Below, one piece after another: positions 24,964 to 37,366 of a stretch of 64,000 bases of DNA. Source of the DNA: Nymphaea colorata (taxonomy: Eukaryota; Streptophyta; Magnoliopsida; Nymphaeales; Nymphaeaceae); assembly GCF_008831285.2 (NCBI RefSeq), contig NC_045145.1, positions 18,102,802-18,166,801 of the forward strand. Reading direction: 5' to 3'. Every line of letters starts with the position of its first letter. Position 1 is the stretch's first letter. The translations under genes and the position numbers were made by a program. The notes beneath the pieces are model-generated. The model ran no database searches, was not told where the DNA came from, and saw only the letters and a program-made list of their open reading frames with translations.

Positions 24964-26523
24964 AGGGAGAACAACCAGATGGCGTGTACAAAAGAGAAAG
25001 GAAAAAACAGAAAAAAGAGATCAGAAACAGAAGGGCAATGCAATGCTACATTGATACCAAAAGAAAATCTCAGCTAGCCAGATCAACTCATTCAACAAGA
25101 CAGATCCACTAGAAGACTTACCATGAAGCAATGCAGATAAGCTTCCCATAGACATGTAATCATACACAAGGAGCTTCTCCTCCTTGGAGTAATAGTAGGC
25201 CCGTAGGGGAACCAGATTCCTGTGCACCATAGATCCGATCTTGTCTATTTGTTCACCAAAATCTCTCTGGTTCATACTCACATCTTTCAACCGCTTCACC
25301 GCCACCACACTCCCGCCTTCAAGGACAGCCTTATACGCCGTGCCGAACGTCCCCTTCCCCAGAACCTCCGCCGAGGCCCTGAGTAAGTCCTCCAGATCGA
25401 AGCCCCGTCTTGAACCAGGGAAGAACACCAACTTCTTCCCGCCAGCAGCAGCAGCGGCAGCGGCAGCAGCCACCTCCGCCTTCTCGGCAACACCATACTC
25501 CTCCTTTAACCCTGTAGCAGCAGCAGCAGCACCACCCACATTGCCTTCTTCCGCGTCCAGCGACTTATCAAGCCCCACTGGATCCGGCGGAGGCGGCTTC
25601 ACTGCGGCCATATCGATAGCGCCAGTCTTCCGTCGGTTGCTCTGCTTCTTCCCAACGCACATCAAGCAAATGTATACCAGCACCACCACTGCCACTGCGC
25701 AGGCGATCACGATTCCGGCGATGGCAGCACCGGACAGCTTCCGGTGCCTCTTCCCCTGGCCGGCATTCCCGTTTTCGCCACCACCCGAGCCGGTGGTAGA
25801 GTTGGGGAAGGGATTAATGGCGACTCCGGGGCAGGGAGGGAGGGGATTCCCGCACAAGGCGAGGTTGCCAGCGAACGACTCGGCGCCAAGGCGGCTAAGC
25901 GATGTCGGGATAGTTCCGTTGAGTCGATTGAACGAGACGTTGAACTGGCCGACGGCGAGGTTCGTGAGGTTGAGGTCGGGAATGGAGCCGGAGAGCTCGT
26001 TGGTGTCGAGAATGAGTGTGGCAAGCCTAGTAAGGTTGTTAAATGCAGGGGGGATCTCGCCGGAAAAGTTGTTTGCAGCGAGGTTGACGCGGACGAGCTT
26101 CTGGAGGCCGAAGAGTCCAGGCGGGATGGGGCCAGAGAAGTGGTTCTGCTGCAGGTAGAGGTTGCGGAGGTCGGCGAGCTGGCCGAAGTCCGAGGGGAGA
26201 GGTCCCGAGAGGGCGTTGAACCTGAGACTGACGGTGCGAACGGCAGTGAGGGCGCCGAAGACGCCGGAGGGAATGACGCCCATGAGGCCGAGGCCGGGGA
26301 GGTGGAGGGCCGTCACTCGGCCGCCGCCACACTCGACGCCCTGCCATGCGCAAGGGGTCGAGTCAGACTGGTTCCAAGGGAGGAACCTCCCCACAGCGGA
26401 CCGTAAGGTTAGCAGTGCCGCCTTGTCGCCAGCTAGGTCTGGCTTCACCAGTTCAAAGAAGCCGCAGAGAAGCAAGAAGAGGACTAGAAGGAGTGGACGC
26501 AGCAATGTGGCCGTCGAGGCCAT
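23445..26523 (-). CDS. LRR receptor-like kinase, RLK902/RKL1 type (LRR-III)
   Basis: Plasma-membrane receptor-like kinase of 712 aa in two exons (26523-25122, 24181-23445) joined in frame (CAT G|GA AGC) across a 940-nt GT-AG intron. In order: signal peptide (1-31), LRR N-cap with a Trp/Cys pair (50-65), about five LRRs (70-210), Asn-rich stalk, transmembrane helix (266-289), an alanine-rich juxtamembrane segment with a run of nine Ala (352-360), and the kinase domain (about 385-650). The glycine loop GKGTFG, the VAVK lysine (410) and DFG (525-527) are present, but the catalytic HRD is HGN (505-507). That change is standard in this subfamily and suggests weak or no phosphotransfer. The start was set at the second Met, which directly precedes the hydrophobic leader; an upstream in-frame Met would add 20 basic residues. 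About 58 residues follow the kinase, longer than I remember for relatives. Exon 1 is very GC-rich. Confidence 0.93.
24930..24957. repeat. (GA)n microsatellite in the kinase gene intron
   Basis: A pure GA run inside the single intron of the receptor kinase. On the coding strand it reads CT, so it could extend pyrimidine-rich intron sequence. Confidence 0.95.
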
Positions 26524-29219
26524 GGCCCTGAGATGGCGTCGGCAGCGGTGAAGGTGGCGGTGGAGCTTCCTTTTTGCCTTCAATTTTCTCTCGGTTTTGT
26601 GGTCTTGAAGGAGAGAAGGTCTAAGGAGAGGCTTTATGGTTGGCCATGGTGGGACTCTCTCTAGGGTTAAACGGGATATGGTACTTTTGGTATGGGATAT
26701 AGTGGGTGGGTGAAAAGGGCAAACAGGTCAGGTCAGTAGTATTTCAACAGTGGAGAAGGGTAGAGAGAGAGAGAGTGGGGCAGTGTGACAGATAAAGGGT
26801 GGATTGGGGGCTTGAGTGCGGAGCTTGATCTTGATGGACGGTGCAAAATGCAGAAAAGGGCATAAGCTTGTCTGGCTAGAGTGAAGAGTACTACACTTGA
26901 GGATGACTGAAAGAGAGGGAAAGAGTTGCAGTGTCTGAAAAGACTGAGGTGGATTGGTAGAGAAAGAAACTTGTGAAAAGAAAGACCACTACAGGATGGA
27001 CGGCCACAGATGAGGGGTAGAGGAAAAAATGAGCTTGTTGGACGGGTGGGATTTAGATAGAGAAATTAACACGACGGTGTTTCACAGCAAAGGCAAAGCC
27101 AATGCAGAGAGAAACCCTAGATTTTAACTGCACGCTGTTTCTGCATTTCCCATGCTTCCCCTTTTCCGCTTTCAACAGATTAAAAAAAACGAAAGCGTTT
27201 CCGATCTTCAGACCTTTCTTCTCCCTTCTTTATCAAGAAACTACTAGTAAATGCCTTTTTTTATCTGGAAGCAGGCAAGAAGAAAAGGGTAATATTATTG
27301 TTTATGTCTCTTGCTTGTAATAAGGGGAAATGGGCTTGAAAGAGTAGGCAAACCACCATGACCATCGTTTTCGTGTGTAATCGCAGAAACGTCTCTTGGC
27401 ATTCAGATGAAGAAAAAACCGATGTTTCCCCTCCCACTGAACAGAGCTACAGCTACCACTGAAGGTTATAAAGATCTAAACAATTGCATCTCTTAAGTGA
27501 TCTCATCTTTGGAAGATTTCTCGAGAAAAATTAAGAATAAGTCGACGAAAAGCCTCACGGAGAAGACTCTCAACTCTGAATCACGTGAACGCGAAGCTCT
27601 TAAAACACTAAACCATAATAAACACCCAACACCATTTCTTAAAATTAAAGCTCCGCCTAAAAATCATTTGTTCCGGTAGGCATCAATCCAGCTCATCTTC
27701 TTCCTTTCTCTATCATTTTCTTCTCCAAAAATTCAAAATTCTATACGAGAGATCTTTTCCGGGGATGCCCACCAAACACAGACCAGTCATTCTACCGGCC
27801 ATGGATCGTTTTCACATGCTCGTCCACGCCAAAAGAATCCTCACTTGAGGGGGGAAAAAAAAAGTTAAAAGGCATAATTTTCTAGATAAAATACGCTATC
27901 CCCAGTCCCCACCACATGAATGACAGAGGCGCGATTCAATCTCCCAAGCACCAACCACTTCACACGTCTTCACTCCCATAGCTCGAGTGCTCGAGAAAAA
28001 GGCAAAAAGGAGGAACGGGGGGATCTGAAGTCAAGGACACAACAGTTATTAAGGTAAACGTCCGGACTAAAATGGTCACCCCATTGGGTGGCATTGTGGT
28101 AAATCTGTGAAACGTTTGGTCCTATTTTCCCACCGAAGCGATCTATAACCTCCTGGACGGCTAGCCCCATTAAAAGCTCCTGAAATGACGCATGCGTCCT
28201 TTTTCGCCTTTTCACAGTGGCAAGTTGGAGATGGGAGGCGACCGTCAAGGGCATAGATGGAAATTCGTCCAGCGAAGTTGTGGGGCCGTCGAGTATCAAA
28301 GATTCGGGGAGTGTGGAGGAAGGGCATGTGGCCAGTTGGGCATCTTTTGTTTCGGACCCGGAATTTTCGAAAATTTCGACCGTTTGGCTGTCTCTCTCCC
28401 TACCTACCGATTAATTGCTGGGGGCCAGCATCGCCCAGTTTTACTTAACTATCCCTCCCATATTAATAATAATTATTTATATTTTTTATTTTTAAAAAAT
28501 AATTAATTTCTCAACTCAAATTACTATTTTTATTTAAAAGAAATTATTCATTTTTCAGCTCGAGATCGACCAAGTGTATACATAGAGTCTCGGTTCATCT
28601 AACTCATAGGTTGCTTAATTATATGCACCGAATGTTCACTGCCAATAGAGCCTTTTAAAACTCAACAGTCTCGCAATCTGCCTACCCAAAACTAAGAAAT
28701 GCTAATACACTTCTCAAGTGTTAGTAAAGAAGAAAATATGGGAATTATTAAGCCTTCAACTATAAGTACATACTGAATGCACGCTTGGTCCAGCCGCAGT
28801 ACTTGGGAAACCTGCATCGAAACAGGCCTTTTCAGCATTCAATGACAATTCATTAAGAACAAAAAAAGAGACAAAGTTGGTGCTTTCTTAAAAGCTCAAA
28901 CGGAAAAATTACATGCATAAAATATCTTTGAAGAACATCCATAATGGACTTAAGCAAAAATTCAAATTGGGATCACGCTGATCATAGATTTTCCTTCTCC
29001 CAATTCATCTTTGGCTTTAGAAAAGGAGTTGTTTTTAGGGGCATAGCATAATTTGTGAGGGTTGTGGACCAATGAAAGACCAATTATCAATTCGATTCTC
29101 GTAAGTACTATTCATGCAAACTACAAACACTGAAATGCAGTCCTCTCAAGTTGAAGGAGGTATTAAGATGACAATGTAGAACCAGCAAAACCTGATTTTG
29201 CCCCAAAACACTATTTCAA
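26524..29219. other. Upstream region of the receptor kinase; otherwise empty
   Basis: The kinase leader and promoter must lie in the first few hundred bases. A GA run at about 26763-26777 reads CT on the coding strand. No clear TATA box was found on the minus strand. From about 27.1 to 29.2 kb there is no supported gene. A tRNA-like box B (ATTCGATTCTCG) near 29090 hints at a decayed SINE. Confidence 0.5.
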
Positions 29220-29410
29220 GAGTGTTTGGATGACATTAAGAACTTGGTTTTCATAAAAGATCTGAAAAACTTGTAAGAATATTTTTTTTATTCTAAACCA
29301 AGTTTCTTACTTGTCATCCAAACTAAGTTTACAAAACTAGGTTTTAACCAAATTTTCAAAAACTTTATTTTCACAAAACCAAGTTTTTTAGGAAGTCATC
29401 TAAACCCAGC
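29220..29410. mobile_element. Small MITE-like element
   Basis: A 191-bp segment with imperfect inverted ends. The left end begins GAGTGTTTGGATGAC; the right end read in reverse is GCTGGGTTTAGATGAC. Both are followed by AAGAACTTGGTTTT or AAAAACTTGGTTTT. A possible 3-bp duplication CAA flanks it. The GTGTTTGG-type end and short duplication resemble Tourist/PIF-Harbinger MITEs. The assignment is tentative because the ends have diverged. Confidence 0.5.
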
Positions 29411-29929
29411 CAAAGAAAATAATCACAAGCCCATATAGGTCTCAAGTAGAGATCACTCAAAAAAATAAGGGAAAGAAGAAGATATCTCCCCCACTACAAA
29501 AGAAGAGTTTAATATAAGTGTTACTTTTTTTTTAATATTTTCTTTTTTTAACTGTCATTTTTGAATGAGAAATCTTTCAAATCAGGCCAATCTCGTTTTC
29601 TGCCGTATTGCGAATTGCTAATTATTTTGGAAACCAAGTTGGATCCATCGTGATACGATGAAACCAAACCAGAAACTTTCGTACCTTCATACTTAAAGTT
29701 GAAAAAGTATGAGTTCAACTCAAGTAGATTGATTTTGTTTTCGCATTGACAATTGGCCGCGGTTAGGCAAGAGGTATTCTAACTCAACTATGCTTGCCTG
29801 AGCTTAGCTTGAGCTCAGACTTGGCCCGTTTAGTGAAGACAAATCGAGCTGACTGTGTCGGAAATGATATTAACAACACTGGCTTTGGCGTAAAATGAAT
29901 GAAATCCAAAACTGGCTTCGAAGATCACA

Positions 29930-30075
29930 ACATAACTGGTTGAGTTGGTGGAACATCACCGGTTCGATTCTCATGGAAGTTATTCTCGGAAGTGAGATGA
30001 TAATGCTCTAACTCTTTCAAGCAAGGACATGTAGCTTTGGACCCTAGAAGCGAAAGGTAGGGAGCTTTGGTTTCA
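29930..30075 (+). mobile_element. Possible tRNA-derived SINE fragment
   Basis: A box-A-like stretch (TGGTTGAGTTGGTGG) is followed by a strong box B (CGGTTCGATTCTC at 29960-29972), the internal RNA polymerase III promoter layout of tRNA-derived SINEs. No cloverleaf folds, so it is not a tRNA gene. No A-rich tail or target duplication was found, so boundaries are uncertain. Confidence 0.35.
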
Positions 30076-30626
30076 CCTGAAGGCTCTGCTTTGTAGCACT
30101 TACTGTTTAAACAAATAATGGATTTCAGCAATGTAGTTTTCAAATCCATGTTACATGCTAAAAACTAACCCAAAATCTGACGTCTGGCTTATGAGAGTTG
30201 TGCTTAGATGGCTTAGATAGTAAGATTCTTATATTCAAAAAAAAAAAAAAAAACATAATCTAAACGGTTGTATCAAGAGTAGTTTAGACAGTAAAAAAAA
30301 AAAGGGAGCATAAAAACAGTTGACGGGAGTTTGAATTTTAAAAGTGAAAAACTGACGGTGTCAAGAATTTCAAAGGAATAAGGGTTGTTGAAGAGAGGTG
30401 CTTTTTGAATTTCACACCCTCAGATCAGATGCCTGGACAGCCATGATAAGCATATGATATTCTTGTATCATATATATGTTAGGAGACTGTTGGGTCCATA
30501 ATCATAACCGGCACTAATAATATATTTCTGGTGGCCCTATAAGATACTGTAGAAATAGTTGGCTAAGACCAACTAGGCGTTAAAACGTGAAATCTCTTTA
30601 AATAGGTTCACTTATGATGCAGAAGC

Positions 30627-30629
<3 letters not shown>

Positions 30630-30682
<53 letters not shown>
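30630..30682. repeat. Long (TA)n microsatellite
   Basis: About 53 bases of uninterrupted TA repeat. Confidence 0.97.
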
Positions 30683-30687
<5 letters not shown>

Positions 30688-33600
30688 GAATTTTATCAAA
30701 TTATTGATTTGATTGCTCATAAATTGACATTTTAGAAATAATGAAGTCTACTTGCTAATTTAGAACCAAAAGAATGACTTCTATCAAGTGATTGACAACT
30801 TAAAATAGTTATCACATCGACCTGACATGATAGGAGGGCTCACACCTAGTCCCGTCAAACATGGCCTGAGCAGCTACATTGGCAAAACTCGATTGTTCCA
30901 ACTTTTCAGATCACATGGTGCATTGGCCGATCGATTCTTTTGAAATTTTTTTGTTAAATGATTCACCTCCCAATGTTAACAACACTGGTTCTCATAAGTT
31001 TTTGGTGCTCATATTTCAAGTTATCCATCTTGTCTTGCCAAATTAGCTGATGCCTATCTACTGACTCCTTTCAACTTGAAAGTTTTAAGTTAAAAGCAGT
31101 AGCTGAGTCGGGATTTTTTGACTGAGATTCTCGCCAACTCAGGTCCAATAGTAGCATCGCATGTGACTGAAACCAGGTCTAATGAGATTTTCGAAGGCCT
31201 AGCATAGGCGTTGGCCCACACCAGTCACACTGTAGCTCCGTTATAGATTGAGAGGCCGAGCCAGGTGTCTTGTACACACCTGGATGGTGCCACCGAAGCT
31301 AAACAAAATCACATGAATTGTTGGGATAGATTAGGTAGTCCCGATAATAATCTCAACTTGATTGTTTGAGTTGTTCCACTGGGTCCATTTGGGCCCATGC
31401 CCATAAATTATTGCACTGGCATGTCTTGGGCGCATCACTAATATCAATAATTTGTTAACGGGCCTCAAATTATGTATCCGTTTCTCCTCCTTTTTGGCTT
31501 CATATTGCTGCTATAATGGCAGCTTTGATTACGCTTTCAACCTGTTGCACAGGACATAACTGCAAGCTGCACAGCAACTCAGCATTTGTCTCAATGCAGG
31601 CATCTTTTTGAAGACCAGGAAAAGAAAAGAAGGCCTGAATATATAGAGACTATACACTAAATGCTAAAATCTGCCCCCACAGAATTGCCACCAAATCTTT
31701 GTTATATATCCAGACATAATGGGGAGAAGCTGGAACATACTGTGGTTCACAGAATGTTATCCAACATTATCCGGTTTTCGGGAAAATTTGGGCTTTTGCG
31801 AGAACGCATGTGCATGAGTGAGATCTGCCACTCATTGCGGGACATTTTCTTTTCTTTCTGTTTGTGTCAATGTGTTATTTGTGAACATGACTAACTTGAT
31901 TTAGCCTAAAAAAATGCTTAAAGTGACCTTTATAGGTATGTAGATTGCAAATGGTCACAGGGGCACACCTCAAAAGCCATGCTTCAGCATGCTTTTCGAG
32001 TTCCTTTTCTTCTCTAGAATTCATTTGTTTGAAGTGAAGAGGATGCATGCATGTGATGAAAAGGAAGAACCCGAAGGAAGAAAGAGATTCTTTTTTTTCC
32101 CTTCTCACTTTCTCACCAACTTTTTTTCTTTTACATGTTTCTAACCATCTTCTTTTCCTGAAAGGTTGTTTATGTAATGTAATGTTCCATGAATCTGCCT
32201 CAATATTTTATAGTGCTTCATGTTGGCAGGACATCCCTTTATGATTAACAAATCTGAGGAACAAAAGGGGGCTCCTGTATGTTTTCATCCATATATAGAT
32301 TTATATCTTTACATCTTTGAAAAAAATTGTAGTCATGATAAATTGATAATCACTTCTGCTTCTTTTTATCTTCTTTTCCCTGAAAAGAAGGAGATTTAGA
32401 CCTATGAATGAATCATTTGAATAACCAGATCTTTACTAATAGAAGTAGTCAAATTGTTTAACTGGTTCTATTCATCTCTGTCTCTCTCTCTCTACACACA
32501 CACGCACACAGATAGCCGATTATGCCAAAAAAGATCCATAGTTAACCACCTCTTGACCTAAAAAACATGCTGCTTTAGAGTTGTTTCGCACTTTTGAGGT
32601 CAGTGGCAACTCATTAACTCAAGTTCAATACTGGATCTTGTTAATCTTCATTAGATACGGGCTGCAACTAAAGCCCTTTTTACGCCTCCCGTGTGTGACA
32701 GGACCTAAAAATATGACTTCTTAAATTCCTCAAGAATTTGTAAACATGCTGCCCAACAACCAATTGCCATGGTTCATAGCATCAATAAATATCAATATAA
32801 TGGTTCATTATATGAAGGATAGGCAGGGATCAGCATGCCCAATCAGACGTTCATGTTGGTTCAAGTTGATTTGCTAAATCCAATACCAATGCCAACATCA
32901 ACACCTGAAATTGCATGTAACATTCCATGTGTATAATAGGACTTGAAAATACTTTTATATAAAAAAAAAAGTTTCAAAAAAGCTTATAAATTTATAGACC
33001 TTGGTTTTTTTTACCATAATTTGTTCTGTAATCTTTATGTACTGATATTGAACCCCGTTATGAGACAAACCGGATTATTTTTCTTTTTTCTGAAATATAT
33101 GCAAATACAAAAGTCAATTAAAACGTAACTTTGCAAATTAATGCCCATGCTTATGTTGTCCAGATATTACCGATTATAAGCATTATCTTTTATGTGAAAG
33201 ATAAAACAAGACCTCCTAGTCGACTTTGCCAAAAGGTTTGGACATAAGACATTGTAAGTTGGAAGAGATCAAGAATTCAATGCCCAAAAAATGTCGTTTT
33301 TGTTGACATAAGATGGTAGACGTCTGCCCAACTCCAGCTAGCTTATCAACATTGCAGAAGCAAAGCGACAACAAATTTGCGAAGAAACGAACCGCACATC
33401 TATCATTTTCATGTTTGAATATTGATTTAATAAGACCATTCAATTAGTTAACTTGGTCGTTCCTGTTCTGCAAGTCCAACACCAGTTCGTCTTTCAGGCC
33501 TTTCTTCCTCCAACTTAAGAGGAACACCGCTGATCTTGAGACATAAATAAATGGGTTGGATCTGGTTTTTGGTTTTAGGGTTTTGGTCTTCTCCTTCTAA

Positions 33601-34431
33601 TTTCTGTCACTAAAATACTACATAAATTAAGGCATACCATATATATATGTTGATTTATTATTTAAGAAAGGTAGTGTCTGCAGGGTCCTTCAGCCGTCGA
33701 CAAATGGCTCTTTCTTCAATTGGCCAAATATTAAAATAAATGGGCATACCAAGAAGCAATTATTTATTATACTTGAGCATAATAGTGTTCAGTGCGCTGA
33801 AATGCCATTTATGTAACAAGTTAAGGACTCAGTGTACTCTTCTTTGGGGAAATGCGGAGATGAACAGTGAAGGCATGTGTTGTTGCATCTTTTAAGTAGC
33901 TAAGGACCAACTAATGCAGCACGGTTTTCAAACTCTTCTGATCTGTTTGCCTTTAACTAAGCATCGACTGCCTATATATCATATCTTGACTTGGATCGTT
34001 AATCCTAGTGGTATAAGGTTTAGGTGCTGTAAAATTGGTTTTGGAATCGAATCGAATCGAATCAAGGAAGCTGCCGATCCGGGAATTGATCTATTAAGCA
34101 ATTAGAAAAAATGCTGCATGGCAATCTTGAATCATCCGCCGAACTTACTAATTTGATGGGAATAGCTGATTCAGATTGATTTGAACAATATTGATAAGGT
34201 TAATATGGACCCTTTAAGCACCAATGCATACCACGTGTAATCATTATAAATTTGTTGTTCCACTCAAACCAATGCTTTATTTGATAGGATATGCGTGGAT
34301 ACAAGCTGTATGAATATGACATCAAAATGGAATTGTCCAATAAATTTGTCTACATTTATAGTCAAATGATATACACCTACAAAAAGAAGTTCAATTTGAA
34401 CTTCTACAAAAAAAAAAAAAAGGAAAGTCCT

Positions 34432-34677
34432 CTATGATTGGCACAATGGTTGGGGAAGGGATTGATAGACAGCCGGTTTTCGGTTTAAATTCTTAAGACA
34501 TCAATTCCTTTGTTGCACAGGTTAAGTCCGGTGGGGACGGTACCAGGAGGCACCGAAAGCAAGCCCTATGTCCTAAGGAGACAAAGAGTTGGGTGAGAGC
34601 TTTGGCTCTCTTCTGAGTAGCAGAATGAATTATGTACTTCTCTTACTCACCCAAAATAAAAAATAAAAAATAAAAAG
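34432..34677 (+). mobile_element. tRNA-derived SINE candidate
   Basis: The 5' part has a box A (TGGCACAATGGTTGGGG from 34439) and a degenerate box B (GGTTTAAATTC at about 34482-34492), spaced as in a tRNA promoter. The body is about 150 bp and ends in an A-rich simple tail (AAAATAAAAAATAAAAAAT) at about 34653-34677. This layout is typical of plant SINEs. No target-site duplication was identified, so the exact ends are uncertain. Confidence 0.55.
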
Positions 34678-35924
34678 ATGCCTAACTTCACCAAAGAAAT
34701 GTCAATTCCATGAAAGTAAATGGCCTTACCAGAGAGACCTATGTAATACCCAAAAAAATTTAGTTATGTATTGAAGATTGTTAGACATATTCAAGGGCTT
34801 ATAAAGAGAGTTATTAAATAAATGGTTGTCTTGGTTCCTAGCCTTTTGATGGCTGGAGCCGAAACTGTTAGAAGGCGGGTTGGGATCTGCTAGAGTAGGG
34901 GTTCAAGCCCAGAATAGTTCGGTATGATATCAAAGCTCGTTCAACACTCGAACCTAAGGTCCTACATGTGTGGATGTGTGTGCCCATGAGTACTCCTTGT
35001 AAGTTCTTAGGAAGCACTTCCACTTTCTTCTTGTATATATGAGTTGGTGCTAGGCATATCACTACCACATCATGTAACAATTAGCAAACATCAAACACTA
35101 AGAGAACTGGTCCGAAAGCTTGTCCTTTCATACTTGAGAAACAATTTTCACATGCTACGAGCTGTGAAATGCACGCATTCCTCATAGCCTTTGTTCTTAT
35201 CCGCAAGTGTGATGAGATGATAAGATCGTTATGTCCTTGTTCCCACCTCAACAAACAGAAGAAAGAAGTATTTGAGATGTGGTGGGAACTAGGAAGAGGC
35301 AGGTGGTTGTAGTGGAATGCTTTCGTGAGCTTCAAAGGGGTCGATTCTGGACAAAGAACCAGTTGGAGAAGCTGGACAGCTAGACGCATACTTAGTGGGC
35401 TCATAACAATGCCAAAAGCTTTCATGGTAGGCTCATACTTTTCTACGGCTTGGTCTCCATGCGCCCTTTGCTTCAAACCCCATACTCCTTTGTTTCAGCT
35501 CCACTCTCAAAGACTTCGGCTGCAAAGGATTCCATCTGCATTTACTACTTTCTTATGTGTTATGTGTTGGGTGGTGAAAATTTTTAAAATATCTCCAGAC
35601 AAAAAGTCGTCATGAAAGAATTAGCTAGAGTTTATGGTGAAGCAACAATTCATGTTTCTTTTAATTAACAACAATTTATGATGCTTTTAGGGGATATTTG
35701 GCATTAGGAATAAAGTATAAATGTTCTTAAAACTTCTCTAAAATTGAAATAAATTTATGAGATACTTGAACAAGTGTCCCATAAATATACCTTAGTTTGA
35801 GGTAAATTCATGCAACACCCACGTATTGTTTCTTTAAGCCGAGCTCTAAGGAGTAGTTTGGTAGCAGAGACATTTTGTAAGTATCTTATGAAATTGCTTC
35901 AAAATTTAAAGCAGGTTCATCAAG

Positions 35925-36024
35925 CACTACAACTATTGTTTAATGAACTTGTTTCAATCTTTGTAGTAGATTCACACTACAACTATTGTTTAATGAACTT
36001 GTTTCAATCTTTGTGGTAGATTCA
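35925..36024. repeat. Two 50-bp tandem copies
   Basis: The unit beginning CACTACAACTATTG and ending AGATTCA occurs at 35925-35974 and immediately again at 35975-36024 with a single A/G difference. The near identity suggests a recent duplication. Confidence 0.92.
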
Positions 36025-36871
36025 TGAGAGACCCACAATGGCGTGAAGTAAAATTTAAAGACCAACATGAAAATTTGCTTAATGTAACATATAGTGGGAA
36101 AAAGTTGTCTCAGATGGGAAGGTATTGTACGGATTAATTACATTTTGTCGGTGATCGTGAATCTTGTTAGATAAACAACTTGATAAGGCCTTCAGACGGT
36201 TTGAATATTTTATTTTGTTTTACTTGCCCTAACTTCAAGGTTAATGTTTTACATTAATCGGAAGCTAAATAGACAACACGTCATATCAACTTTCTCTGTT
36301 GGATCGACCGCGAAGGGTGGTAACTTTAGGTCAATTTTCCGAGAGAGGGGGGGTAAAGTTCTTCGATTATTTTCCAACACTGCATGGGAGAGAGAAGAGT
36401 AAAGTTAAATGCACCTACTCAAGGAATAAGCAGAAAAAACAAAGGGGTCTTTAAGCAACAAAGACAAGAGGGGAGAGTAGGTGACAATAGAAAGGTGGCA
36501 TTGAGGAATTGGGTGCCACAAGGCCTTTTGTCTTTCTCATTTGATGTTGAAGGATCACGACGGCAATATCTTCCAATGAAAAGCTTAGCTGGGGGATCAT
36601 GACTGCAATATCTTCACTCCCAACAAAATTAGTGACATCTTGCCAATGAGCGGAAGAGGCCGAGGTCCCCTCCTTTCCTTTTGTTCTTGGGGTCTAGAGC
36701 TGCTTTGGAATCCATAAACTTACAATTACACAATTCAATTTGATGAGAATAGAGTATACCACTCAAACAGCTAGCTCGGGAGAGTGGCGCACTGACAATG
36801 ATCACAGAGATTCAAAATCCAAACCCTTTTTTTTGTGAGTCGCTTAGCTGGTTGTGCTATAACCCTCAACA

Positions 36872-36886
36872 GGGGGGGGGGGGGGG
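36872..36886. repeat. Poly(G) run, 15 bases
   Basis: A homopolymer of 15 G on the plus strand in an AT-rich context. Its length may be unreliable in an assembly. Confidence 0.9.
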
Positions 36887-37295
36887 TGCGCTTAGGTCAT
36901 GACCCTGGTGAGCGCAGGAAAAAAAAAATTATATTGAAAAAATCAAATTTTTTTAGTTTGGCCCGACCCGTCGCTCCTGTTGGCCTGACCTGCGACGGTT
37001 TGGCTCGCCCTTGAAAAAATTCTTGGCTCCTCCCCTGCCCCTCAAGGCAATTGGTGACATATGAGGGGCCCTATGTATCAAGCACATGATATGTAACATT
37101 AGTCGCAGCTCACTCTCGATCTGATTGGTAAGTAAAAATTCATTAAAGAGGGTCACAATGTGTCCGAAGTTTTCTTGCCAAGCCAAAATTAACAGAGCAT
37201 GAAAAGGGACAGCAAACGATATGGTGATCTGGATATCGTCCGCTTCCGCTTCTGGAAAGGCACGATCGGTGGAGATGTTAGTGGATTGGATTTAC

Positions 37296-37300
<5 letters not shown>

Positions 37301-37365
<65 letters not shown>
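37301..37365. repeat. Long (AT)n microsatellite
   Basis: About 65 bases of uninterrupted AT repeat, the longest in the window. Confidence 0.97.

Positions 37366-37366
<1 letters not shown>

Larger units (their letters stand above)
29414..34431. other. Gene-poor spacer
   Basis: No gene is supported. Contents are a SINE-like piece (about 29930-30075), a poly(A) run near 30237-30254, a long (TA)n tract (30630-30682), a diverged copy near 31100 of the dispersed motif seen at 38390, and a (CT)n(CA)n tract near 32480-32510. Open frames are short and show no family motif. Confidence 0.5.

Noticed and set aside
25241-26158. 305-codon plus-strand open frame and other long frames at 25.7-26.5 kb
   Set aside because: They are antisense shadows of the GC-rich first exon of the receptor kinase, with low-complexity Pro/Ala/Arg composition.
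26521-26583. Upstream Met of the receptor kinase as the start
   Set aside because: It would put 20 mostly basic residues before the signal peptide. The second Met sits directly before the hydrophobic leader and fits the family.
29960-29972. tRNA gene
   Set aside because: A good box B but no acceptor stem or cloverleaf can be formed. The same applies to the box-like sequences at 34482, 34899 and 48832.
34915-34940. Copia-type primer-binding site (TATGATATCAAAGCTC resembles TGGTATCAGAGC)
   Set aside because: Too many mismatches, no flanking LTR pair, no gag/pol frame.
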